DNA from: Bacteroidales bacterium
GTDB lineage: Bacteria > Bacteroidota > Bacteroidia > Bacteroidales > UBA932
Direction of reading: 5' to 3'
Assembly: GCA_017429885.1 (NCBI GenBank)
Contig: JAFROA010000023.1
Location: forward strand, 1 to 12,019
DNA: 12,019 nt
Numbering within the stretch: the stretch's first letter is position 1; the number at the start of each line of letters is the position of its first letter. This document shows, piece by piece, positions 7,240-12,019 of the stretch. A program made the position numbers and the translations under genes. The notes under the pieces are model-generated. The model made no database searches. It was given only the letters and a program-made list of their open reading frames with translations, and had not been told where the DNA came from.

Positions 7240-7255
7240 GTTCACATTGGTTCAA

Positions 7256-7318
7256 ATCAAACAGAAACGTGTGCCGGCGACATTATCCCTGCTGGCAGGC
7301 CCTAAAATGTTCGCCAGC
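7256..7318. repeat. Gene-free stretch upstream of the rSAM promoter with an imperfect hairpin
   Basis: I find no gene between the rSAM promoter and the first direct repeat. GGCGACATT (7275-7283) can pair with AATGTTCGCC (7305-7314) with one bulged base. Between them is a small CCTG-ctgg-CAGG stem. It lies upstream of the predicted rSAM transcription start, so it is a DNA site or repeat remnant rather than a leader structure of that gene. Confidence 0.4.
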
Positions 7319-7368
7319 GAGAAAGACCGGACGGTTCCGTATTGACACAACTATAATTAATTCAATGG

Positions 7369-7400
7369 ATTATTCAAACGCCCACTCTTGCTTATCGGGC
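7369..7400 (+). repeat. 32-bp direct repeat, copy 1 (left of the AbiE operon)
   Basis: The unit begins ATTATTCAAACGCCCAC and ends TATCGGGC. It matches 9256-9287 at 30 of 32 positions. Weaker similarity (CACAA-x-TATA-x-TTA) continues about 25 nt to the left of both copies. The end of this copy runs into the palindromic element at 7397-7507. Confidence 0.85.
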
Positions 7401-7507
7401 AAGGTCGATTTTTAGGGTGGGGTACCTTGCTTGCTGAAAATGCCCCTGACGGACTTGCATAGCATATAAGCCAGGCAAGGTCAAGCCATTAAAAATCGAC
7501 CTTGCCC
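7397..7507. repeat. Palindromic intergenic repeat, copy A (111 bp)
   Basis: GGGCAAGGTCGATTTTTA (7397-7414) and its exact inverse TAAAAATCGACCTTGCCC (7490-7507) form an 18-bp terminal stem. An inner pair, ACCTTGC (7424-7430) and GCAAGGT (7475-7481), extends it. The arm sequence, inner pair and length recur at 9673-9785, so this is a dispersed MITE/REP-like element rather than a simple terminator. It contains no ORF. Confidence 0.8.
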
Positions 7508-7545
7508 TACTAAATCATCATTGACATCAGGCTTTATAATAGTAA

Positions 7546-7604
7546 TATTTTGAATAGAAAATCGCATATTAATTGATTTTATGTTCGAAAATTTGCTATA
7601 TTTG
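7546..7604 (+). promoter_or_regulatory. AbiE promoter with inverted-repeat operator
   Basis: A -33 TTG (7573-7575), 21 nt, and a perfect -7 TATATTTG (7597-7604) precede the ATG at 7609 by only four nucleotides, so the transcript should be leaderless or nearly so. An imperfect inverted repeat pairs 7546-7563 (core AAAATC and GAA) with 7575-7595 (core GATTTT and TTC) across 11 nt, with one bulge. It overlaps the -33 element. Characterised AbiEi antitoxins repress by binding inverted repeats in their own promoter, which fits. Confidence 0.65.
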
Positions 7605-7608
7605 CGTC

Positions 7609-8235
7609 ATGAAGGATGTTCTGGACATATTAGGCAACATTCCGGTCACAAAGGAAACCATATCCTCACTGTATCCCGATGTTGCCGGCTCAAACCAAAA
7701 GGTATCCTCTTTGGAGCATAGCGGCAAGCTATTGCGCCTGAAGCGCGGATTATACATAGTCAACCCTGAGTGGAGTGGCAAGCGTGTCAGCAATGAACTT
7801 GTCGCCAACCACTTGTACTCCCCTTCCTATGTATCCATGCATACGGCACTTCGATGGTATGGTCTCATCCCGGAACGCGTGCACATGGTACAAAGCATGA
7901 CAATCAAGCATTCGCGCGTGTTCGAGAACGCTCTTGGCAGGTTCTCATATACCGGTGTCGGTAGGGACTACTTCCCTATCGGACTCCGGCAAGGTGAGAC
8001 AGAGGGGGCGACCTTCATCATCGCGAGCCCGGAGAAGGCTTTATGCGACCTGATCTGTTCCACCTCCGGAGTGATTCTGCGTTATCAGAAGGAAGCCCAG
8101 GCATTTCTGGAAGAGGACCTGCGTTTTGACATGGACGCTTTCAGCCAATTCGATGCCGGTATTCTTCAGCAATGTGCCGACACCGGCAAAAAGACACAAT
8201 CAATTGAAACCATTATAAAGTTGCTAGGGAAATGA
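7609..8235 (+). CDS. abiEi: AbiEi-family antitoxin/autorepressor
   Basis: This is the antitoxin of a type IV AbiE system. AbiEi proteins combine an N-terminal winged helix, which represses the operon, with a C-terminal antitoxin domain. Of the 208 residues, 1-55 show the wHTH ('KVSSLEHSGKLLRLKRGLYI', 31-50) and 72-89 the family's 'PSYVSMHTALRWYGLIPE' motif. 'ASPEKALCDLIC' (139-150) is the usual anchor of the second domain. The ATG at 7609 is chosen because the ORF's upstream TTG at 7573 coincides with the -33 promoter element. The last codons overlap the toxin gene in an ATGA junction (8232-8235), so the two are translationally coupled. The protein looks intact. Confidence 0.92.
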   Translation: MKDVLDILGNIPVTKETISSLYPDVAGSNQKVSSLEHSGKLLRLKRGLYIVNPEWSGKRVSNELVANHLYSPSYVSMHTALRWYGLIPERVHMVQSMTIKHSRVFENALGRFSYTGVGRDYFPIGLRQGETEGATFIIASPEKALCDLICSTSGVILRYQKEAQAFLEEDLRFDMDAFSQFDAGILQQCADTGKKTQSIETIIKLLGK

Positions 8236-9056
8236 ACCAACTATATGAAAAGATGCTTTCGGCCTATGACCAAAGCACGGACACGGCTAGAAGGAACGCG
8301 GTTTATGAAGTGAGCCAGCAGATCGTGCTCGCCGGGCTCGCCGATGGTGGTTTCTTCGACAAGGCAGCATTCTATGGGGGGACCTGCCTTCGAATATTCC
8401 ACGGATTGAACCGCTTCAGCGAGGATATGGATTTCACGCTGCTAAAGGAAGACCCATCATTTAACTTCGAGCAATACTTCCAACCCATCATAGACCAGTT
8501 CACCCTTGTTGGCCGAAAGGTGGAGATCAAGAAGAAGGATAAGAGAAGTTTTGGCAAGGTGGAATCCGCCTTTCTGAAAGATACTACAGATGTATACGAC
8601 ATATCATTTCAGACTGAGAAGTCCATAAAAGTTAAGATTGAAGTGGATACCGTGCCACCCCTTAAGTTCTCGACGGAACAAAAATACCTGCTGCAGCCGA
8701 AATCATTCCTGACCCGCTGCGTTACGCTCCCTGATCTTTTTGCCGGGAAAATGCATGCGCTGGTTTTCAGAGCATGGCAGAGAAGGGTCAAGGGGCGCGA
8801 CTGGTATGATTTTGAATGGTATGTACGGAACGGCATCACTCTTGACTGGGGGCACCTGCAAGAGAGGATACTCCAATTCAACGGTCAGGAGATGACACTT
8901 GACGAGTTCAAGTCCGCGTTGCGGGGACGTCTGGAAAGTACCGACATATCCCGCGTCAAAGAGGATGTGCTACCCTTCTTGAGCAATCCTGGCGAATTAG
9001 ATATATGGTCCAATGACTATTTCCTACAGTTAGCGGACATGATGAAGGTTCAATGA
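8232..9056 (+). CDS. abiEii: AbiEii nucleotidyltransferase toxin
   Basis: This is the toxin of the AbiE pair, a DUF1814-family nucleotidyltransferase. Related enzymes (MenT family) block tRNA charging by adding nucleotides to the acceptor stem; phage-triggered abortive infection is the described role of AbiE. The 274 residues carry the full set of family motifs: GGT (49-51) with SEDMDF (63-68) binding metal and nucleotide, 'KVKIEVD' (133-139) supplying the next acidic residues, and 'KMHALVFRAWQRRVKGRDW' (173-191) with the conserved Lys/Asp segment. The start ATG is inside the abiEi stop region (ATGA). Termination is probably at 9176-9227. Direct repeats flank the whole pair. No catalytic residue is missing, so it should be active unless restrained. 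Confidence 0.93.
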   Translation: MNQLYEKMLSAYDQSTDTARRNAVYEVSQQIVLAGLADGGFFDKAAFYGGTCLRIFHGLNRFSEDMDFTLLKEDPSFNFEQYFQPIIDQFTLVGRKVEIKKKDKRSFGKVESAFLKDTTDVYDISFQTEKSIKVKIEVDTVPPLKFSTEQKYLLQPKSFLTRCVTLPDLFAGKMHALVFRAWQRRVKGRDWYDFEWYVRNGITLDWGHLQERILQFNGQEMTLDEFKSALRGRLESTDISRVKEDVLPFLSNPGELDIWSNDYFLQLADMMKVQ

Positions 9057-9175
9057 CCGTATGGCATTAAGCGGAGAATACAGGATCCTCTCTAAATCCA
9101 TCAAACCACTCTTTCCTCCCGGTCATCTTGTGCAATTGAATAAAAATGAAATTTTTCATAATTTTGTCATGCAGT

Positions 9176-9227
9176 CCCGGTAATTCCTCTCCCAGACATT
9201 CGTGCTGGTGATGAATCCGGGTTTTTT
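9176..9227 (+). terminator. Rho-independent terminator of the AbiE operon
   Basis: CCCGG (9176-9180) pairs with CCGGG (9217-9221), then ATTC with GAAT after a two-base bulge, and CCAG with CTGG inside. Six T's follow directly (9222-9227). It lies 120 nt past the abiEii stop; between them I see no gene. Confidence 0.65.
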
Positions 9228-9255
9228 GCTTTCACAAATATAGTTATTCAAAGGT

Positions 9256-9287
9256 ATTATTCAAACGCCCACACTTGCCTATCGGGC
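9256..9287 (+). repeat. 32-bp direct repeat, copy 2 (right of the AbiE operon)
   Basis: This is the second copy of the unit at 7369-7400, differing at two positions. Here it is not followed by the rest of the palindromic element: the sequence changes directly after TATCGGGC. This makes it a partial copy or a junction. Confidence 0.85.
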
Positions 9288-9316
9288 GATCCGAGACTCC
9301 TGGGTAACAATACGCA

Positions 9317-9362
9317 CATCATTTTGACGCCGGGAGCATTTAAAATGATGACTCGGCGTCAA
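9317..9362. repeat. Interleaved inverted repeats (two mutually exclusive hairpins)
   Basis: CATCATTTT (9317-9325) is the inverse of AAAATGATG (9342-9350). TTGACGCCG (9324-9332) is the inverse of CGGCGTCAA (9354-9362). The two pairs overlap at their left arms and interleave, so a single strand can form one hairpin or the other, or a pseudoknot-like fold if the shared bases open. No T-run follows on either strand. Confidence 0.6.
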
Positions 9363-9386
9363 TAGAAGGGGTAAGATGATGCCGAT

Positions 9387-9497
9387 CTAACAGAATGTGA
9401 CCTGGGAAAGCCACTCGGAATAAAAACGGGCCGACTCTTTCCCTATCTCGTCTCGGGTCATTCGCAAAGTATCCTGCAACTCATCAACCTTTATCAT
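9387..9497 (-). CDS. Possible 36-aa ORF downstream of the HicA-like relic
   Basis: An ATG at 9495-9497 opens a 36-codon frame (MIKVDELQDTLRMTRDEIG to the TAG at 9387-9389). The composition is protein-like, charged and amphipathic. It begins 31 nt after the HicA-like relic on the same strand, and TAGATTTG, a good -7 box, lies at 9525-9532 without a clear -33. It could be a tiny gene, a remnant of the relic's former partner, or chance. I do not recognise it. Confidence 0.25.
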   Translation of the reverse strand: MIKVDELQDTLRMTRDEIGKESARFYSEWLSQVTFC

Positions 9498-9528
9498 AAC
9501 AACCAATTATTCAAGAAAGGAAACAAAT

Positions 9529-9627
9529 CTATGACTCGATGCCCATTTCTCTCCTGCCTTTTCTTATACTGGAATCCAAGACCCATCCGGCAGCCTTTAG
9601 TATTCTGTGAAACTCACTGTATTTCAT
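9529..9627 (-). pseudogene. Internally deleted HicA-like toxin relic
   Basis: The frame starting at ATG 9625-9627 encodes 'MKYSEFHRILKAAGWVLD', which matches the N-terminus typical of Bacteroidota HicA mRNA-interferase toxins. It continues straight into 'IRKGRREMGIES', like the C-terminal end of such proteins, and stops after 32 codons. A complete HicA is about 60-80 residues. The middle part, including the catalytic glycine-serine-histidine beta strand, is missing. The simplest reading is an in-frame internal deletion that inactivated the toxin. No HicB antitoxin is recognisable next to it; only the 36-aa ORF follows. The assignment rests on motif memory of a short stretch, so moderate confidence. 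Confidence 0.5.
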
Positions 9628-9672
9628 TTTTCATTGTCAAAGTTTAGTAGCACAATTATAGACACCTCCTCT

Positions 9673-9785
9673 CGGGCAAGCTCTAATTTTAAATGGGGGT
9701 ATCTTGCCCGCCGACAAGGCCACTGACAGCCCTGGAACGCATTTTGTGACGGCAAGATCCCGACCCTGAAATTCGACCTTGCCCG
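9673..9785. repeat. Palindromic intergenic repeat, copy B (113 bp)
   Basis: CGGGCAAG (9673-9680) pairs with CTTGCCCG (9778-9785) and the arms continue with interruptions. Inside, 'atcttgcc' (9701-9708) pairs with 'ggcaagat' (9751-9758). Arm sequence, inner pair, the 'ctgac' centre and length parallel copy A at 7397-7507, though the arms have diverged. It lies just past the 3' end of the OGG-like gene on the minus strand. Confidence 0.7.
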
Positions 9786-9808
9786 AAATGGAGAGGTGGA
9801 AGTAACGA

Positions 9809-10420
9809 CTATTCCCAGGGGAACATCTCGTAGTTGGCTTCCATGTCCTTGCCGAGTTTCCAAAAGATAGTGTCGAGCACTTTCATGTAACCCATCTCCG
9901 GACAGCCGAATCTGGTGCGGAAATCCTCGATTACGGGATGGTGCTGGAGCGACTTGTAGGTGTCGATAATATCCTGATAGACGGAATCCTGATGATCCAG
10001 GCGGGTCTCATCTGGGTCAAATGGCTTTTGGAAGACCATAGCGACATTCTTGTCGAAAATGGGATATTCGCTGTCGGAGATGAGGTTAAGCATTTTTGTC
10101 ACGAAGGAGAAGTTGCTCTTTCCCATGGCCGGTCGAAGATCCTCAGTGACACTCCTGGCATTCTGGCCGGTATAAGAGTCTCTCAGGGACTCCATCTTCC
10201 GGAAGAACGCCTCTTTAGCCTCCGACGAGACTATTCCCATCCCATATAAAGAAGAGAAGCTCCACTGGAACAGGAGGTTAGAGCGGATATCCCCTTTCTC
10301 GAACTCATTCTTAAGAAAGGAGTAAACAGCGGCATTGACAGCGAAAGCGGAATTATCCAACAAATCCGGATTATGGCTAAGGGAATACTCCAACAGCCGG
10401 ACTGCATTAGTATTAATCAT
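9809..10420 (-). CDS. Small stand-alone OGG-like/HhH protein
   Basis: This 203-residue protein appears to be a minimal member of the same OGG-like family as the 381-aa and rSAM proteins. Shared features in order are 'LLFQWSFSSLYGMG' (49-62), 'SNFSFVTKMLNLI' (102-114) with candidate catalytic K109, 'YPIFDKNVAMVF' with D123, and 'KVLDTIFWKLGKDM' (180-193). The Lys-Asp spacing is 14 residues, against 19 in human Ogg1 and in the 381-aa protein, so the loop is shorter. The HhH glycine pair is also not obvious ('AMGKSNF'). It may be a degenerate or non-catalytic version. The start is ATG 10418-10420 rather than the TTG at 10429, because a promoter (10443-10473) leads into it. It appears monocistronic. 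Confidence 0.6.
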   Translation of the reverse strand: MINTNAVRLLEYSLSHNPDLLDNSAFAVNAAVYSFLKNEFEKGDIRSNLLFQWSFSSLYGMGIVSSEAKEAFFRKMESLRDSYTGQNARSVTEDLRPAMGKSNFSFVTKMLNLISDSEYPIFDKNVAMVFQKPFDPDETRLDHQDSVYQDIIDTYKSLQHHPVIEDFRTRFGCPEMGYMKVLDTIFWKLGKDMEANYEMFPWE

Positions 10421-10442
10421 AAGGGACAACTTTTTTTGCCCT

Positions 10443-10473
10443 CAATTATAAATCAAATTTTCCAAACAACAAA
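10443..10473 (-). promoter_or_regulatory. Probable promoter of the small OGG-like gene
   Basis: On the minus strand, TTTG (plus 10470-10473), 19 nt, and TATAATTG (plus 10443-10450, one mismatch to TAnnTTTG) form a plausible Bacteroidota promoter about 22 nt upstream of the ATG. Confidence 0.5.
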
Positions 10474-10516
10474 AAATGTCGCACCAAAAACTGGCTTATC
10501 TTCATGAAATACCGAC

Positions 10517-10666
10517 TTTTCGCCAAAGTGGCGCACATTGGTCGGCCATATAGCGGTGTCTGACGCCTTTTACCGTGCGCCAAAGGCCGATATCAAGCCA
10601 TGGCGCACGGCCAGGCCCTACCAAAGACCATCATTTCGCCCCTCTGGGGCGCCACTTTGGCGAAAA
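10517..10666. repeat. 150-bp nested palindromic element
   Basis: TTTTCGCCAAAGTGGCGC (10517-10534) and GCGCCACTTTGGCGAAAA (10649-10666) are exact 18-bp inverted ends. Inside, CCGTGCGCCA (10573-10582) is the exact inverse of TGGCGCACGG (10601-10610), and TCGGCC (10542-10547) is complementary to GGCCGA (10585-10590). The unit lies between the kinase stop and the promoter of the OGG-like gene and has no ORF. It resembles a MITE/BIME-type element and may also end the kinase transcript. Confidence 0.8.
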
Positions 10667-10723
10667 GATCAAAAATGAACGCCATAGCGCATGCCACACT
10701 GGCCGGAAGGACGAGGAGGGTGA

Positions 10724-11794
10724 CTATTCAAACAGTTCGGTGGCCTGGCGGAAGAGTTCGTCGATGAGGTGGGTGTCGGTGGTTTTCTTGGGGGTGGTGG
10801 TTTTGGGGAGTTGTTTTTTGGTGGGGGCGGGATTCCCGGTCGAGCCGGGAATGACAGTGGTGTCAGGGAGATTCTTCACTTCGTTCAGAATGACATCGTT
10901 AGAACCGGGAATGACAGAAGGGGTGCCCGGTGCTTCGACAGGCTCAGCAACCGTGGAGGCAGGCTCAGAAGCAGGGGCGGCAGGGCGGGACCAGCGCTCG
11001 AAGAGCGGGACGAGCGCCATGACGGCGATAAACAAAACAAACACGATCCCGGCAACCGCGGGCATGTCGCTCTTCAGGGCTTTCTGGACCTCAGCGACCG
11101 ATGAATAACGGCCCTCCGGCTTCTGGGAGCAGAGCCGGCGGACGATGGGCGTATACTTCCTGACCGGGAAGAGCGACATCACCATGCCCAATGAATAAAG
11201 GTCGCTACGCACACTGGCCTTCCCTCCGGAACGGACTTCCGGAGCGGCGAACACAGCGGTTCCGGCGGGAGTCTTCAGAATCGATGAGAAATCCGCATCA
11301 GACAATCCGAAATCGATGAGCTTCACATTGTTGCCGTTGTACGTCACAAGGATATTGGAAGGCTTCAGATCCCGGTGGAGCACCTGCTTTGCGTGCATGT
11401 AGGAAAGGGCGGAACAGATCTCACCGACAATCTTGTCATAGACACTCCGCTCATGCTTTCCCTCCGAAAGGAACTGCTCCAGCGTGCGCCCGTCCACCCA
11501 TTCCATCTCGATGCAGTTGCCAAGTTCAGTGTCTTTCTTGAAAGAATAATATTCACAGATGCCCTCGTGGTCCAATGAATATCCGATCTCGAATTCCTTT
11601 TGGAGGAGCCTTTCGTACAACGGATCCCCGCGAAAACCCTCTTTCAGGCACTTGAGGACCCGGAACCGGCCGCCACGGTCAAAACGCCAGATCTGGGAAT
11701 ATCCTCCCTCGGAACTGCTCACGAGTTCCCTGGCCGAAGAACCGGCCTGGGCCTGTGCAGAAGGATCACCGAAGAACTCTGAGGATATTAGCAT
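10724..11794 (-). CDS. Membrane-anchored Hanks-type Ser/Thr protein kinase
   Basis: The 356-residue protein should phosphorylate Ser/Thr residues on cytoplasmic targets. Kinase motifs run in order: a degenerate glycine loop 'SEGGYSQIWRF' (28-38), ATP lysine K48 (RVLKCLK), HRDLKPSN (140-147), DFG (161-163), 'GTAVFAAPE' (178-186), and SDLYSLG (197-203) with the C-lobe Asp. The C-lobe is compact and ends at 'GRYSSVAEVQKAL' (228-240). One transmembrane helix follows (246-264), then an outside tail of about 90 residues. Part of that tail (about 280-325) is translated from repeat-like DNA (10832-10952); the last 30 residues, 'HLIDELFRQATELFE' included, look like normal coding sequence. ATG 11792-11794 is chosen because the upstream ORF extension contains the promoter. 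The gene diverges from the exported-protein gene at 11867. Confidence 0.9.
   Translation of the reverse strand: MLISSEFFGDPSAQAQAGSSARELVSSSEGGYSQIWRFDRGGRFRVLKCLKEGFRGDPLYERLLQKEFEIGYSLDHEGICEYYSFKKDTELGNCIEMEWVDGRTLEQFLSEGKHERSVYDKIVGEICSALSYMHAKQVLHRDLKPSNILVTYNGNNVKLIDFGLSDADFSSILKTPAGTAVFAAPEVRSGGKASVRSDLYSLGMVMSLFPVRKYTPIVRRLCSQKPEGRYSSVAEVQKALKSDMPAVAGIVFVLFIAVMALVPLFERWSRPAAPASEPASTVAEPVEAPGTPSVIPGSNDVILNEVKNLPDTTVIPGSTGNPAPTKKQLPKTTTPKKTTDTHLIDELFRQATELFE
10832..10952. repeat. Repeat-like DNA inside the kinase tail coding region
   Basis: Within the coding sequence lie ATTCCCGG-tcgag-CCGGGAAT, an 8-bp hairpin (10832-10852), and the word CCGGGAATGACAG occurring twice (10845-10857 and 10905-10917). 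There is also 'gattcttcacttcgttcag' (10870-10888), and 'tgcttcgacaggctcagcaa' (10931-10950). These words are of the kind common in intergenic repeats of many bacterial genomes. They are translated here as 'VEAPG', 'VIPGS', 'ILNEVKNL' and 'VIPGSTGNP'. The frame stays open through all of them. Confidence 0.65.
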
Positions 11795-11797
11795 AGT

Positions 11798-11829
11798 CAA
11801 ATATCCGCATTTTTGCCTACATTTGCAAA
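11798..11829 (-). promoter_or_regulatory. Kinase promoter
   Basis: On the minus strand, TTTG (plus 11826-11829), 20 nt, and GATATTTG (plus 11798-11805, one mismatch to TAnnTTTG) lead into the kinase ATG only three nucleotides later. This implies a leaderless or very short-leader message. The -33 element abuts the divergent -7 box at 11818-11825. Confidence 0.6.
11818..11825 (+). promoter_or_regulatory. -7 box for the exported-protein gene
   Basis: TACATTTG matches TAnnTTTG exactly and lies about 40 nt upstream of the probable TTG start at 11867. No clear -33 TTG is found at 19-21 nt. Together with the kinase -33 it forms the palindrome TTTGCAAA (11822-11829). Confidence 0.45.
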
Positions 11830-11866
11830 GCCCCATAGCTAAAGTTATCGGTAAGTCAGAAAAGTA

Positions 11867-12019
11867 TTGCAGAATAAGCTGTCATACATCCTTATAGCAG
11901 TGTCGTTGTTCTTCGGAACAGTGGCATACGGCCAGGGTAGCAGGCTAGACATGGCTCTGGACAGTTACGAAACCATCTGCGACAGGTGTATTCTACTAAG
12001 GGAACGGTCATTGCAAGGA
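11867..12019 (+). CDS. Exported protein, N-terminal part (truncated by window end)
   Basis: An open frame of 51 codons runs to the last base of the window. An in-frame stop at 11852-11854 leaves TTG at 11867 as the first plausible start. The translation begins (M)QNKLSYILIAVSLFFGTVA, a short basic end followed by a hydrophobic core, then 'YGQGSRLDMALDSYETICDR'. This is a classical Sec signal peptide with a probable cut after 'AYG' or 'GQG'. The mature part starts with a charged helix, as in the periplasmic helical-repeat proteins common in this phylum, but too little is visible to name a family. It is divergent from the kinase, whose sensor tail also faces the periplasm, so a functional link is possible. 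Confidence 0.65.
   Translation, partial: MQNKLSYILIAVSLFFGTVAYGQGSRLDMALDSYETICDRCILLRERSLQG

Larger units (their letters stand above)
9057..9808. other. 752-bp region without an intact gene
   Basis: Between abiEii and the small OGG-like gene I find only the AbiE terminator, the second 32-bp direct repeat, the interleaved inverted repeats, the 36-aa ORF, the HicA-like relic and palindromic repeat B. The composition suggests repeated insertion and decay rather than a single missing gene. Nothing convincing is seen in 9057-9175 or 9288-9316. Confidence 0.6.

Noticed and set aside
9057..9175. Short minus-strand frame of 19 codons (MTGRKEWFDGFREDPVFSA)
   Set aside because: It is too short, and has no promoter, partner or recognised motif; probably chance.
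7369..9287. CRISPR array
   Set aside because: Only two copies of the 32-bp unit exist, 1.9 kb apart with genes between; there is no regular spacing and no cas gene.
9624..9863. 79-aa minus-strand ORF
   Set aside because: It is mostly a translation of palindromic repeat B and overlaps the 3' end of the OGG-like gene.
10575..11108. 177-aa plus-strand ORF opposite the kinase tail
   Set aside because: It is antisense to well-supported kinase coding sequence, begins inside a palindromic element and has repeat-like composition.
1..12019. tRNA, rRNA, riboswitch or transposase genes
   Set aside because: I found no tRNA-like cloverleaf, no rRNA sequence, no recognisable riboswitch core and no transposase or integrase reading frame.

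Overview
The window looks like a Bacteroidota (probably Bacteroidales) chromosome segment. The evidence is repeated promoters of the Bacteroidota type (-33 TTG/TTTG, about 20 nt, then -7 TAnnTTTG), A/T-rich leaders without clear Shine-Dalgarno sites, and the protein families present. It is an accessory island: two nucleotidyltransferase toxin-antitoxin (TA) modules, the relic of a third, several families of palindromic intergenic repeats, and genes with no obvious housekeeping role.

Layout. (1) 8-1322, minus: an MNT/HEPN TA pair whose antitoxin carries an AbiEi-like N-terminal region, with a near-perfect 17-bp inverted-repeat operator at 1341-1380. (2) 1404-4782, minus: four closely spaced genes. 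These encode a 381-aa protein with an OGG-fold (8-oxoguanine-glycosylase-like) domain, a membrane protein with an orphan FtsK gamma-type winged helix and a very acidic N-terminus, a two-TM protein of unknown function, and a 114-aa protein of unknown function. (3) 4812-7239, minus: a promoter, a 725-aa radical SAM/SPASM maturase with a PqqD-like region and an N-terminal OGG-like domain, a 33-codon cysteine-rich ORF that is a good precursor-peptide candidate, and a 13-bp hairpin. (4) 7256-9287, plus: an AbiEi/AbiEii operon with operator and terminator, flanked by 32-bp direct repeats that match at 30 of 32 positions. (5) 9288-9808: intergenic DNA with interleaved inverted repeats, an internally deleted HicA-like relic and a second copy of a ~112-bp palindromic repeat. 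(6) 9809-10420, minus: a third, stand-alone OGG-like protein, preceded by a 150-bp nested palindrome. (7) 10724-11794, minus: a membrane-anchored Hanks-type Ser/Thr kinase whose extracytoplasmic tail is partly built from intergenic-repeat-like DNA. (8) From 11867, plus: the start of an exported protein, transcribed divergently from the kinase.

The most interesting reading is an apparently undescribed RiPP (ribosomally made, post-translationally modified peptide) locus. A rSAM/SPASM enzyme fused to a DNA-glycosylase-like domain would modify the Cys-rich peptide encoded just downstream. It sits beside a membrane/FtsK-gamma/OGG gene set on the same strand. Three divergent OGG-like domains within about 9 kb all keep the Lys and Asp positions of the Ogg1 active site. 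What the domain does here (DNA repair, anti-phage nucleobase recognition, or a non-enzymatic scaffold) is inference. All family assignments come from reading motifs by eye; no database search was run.
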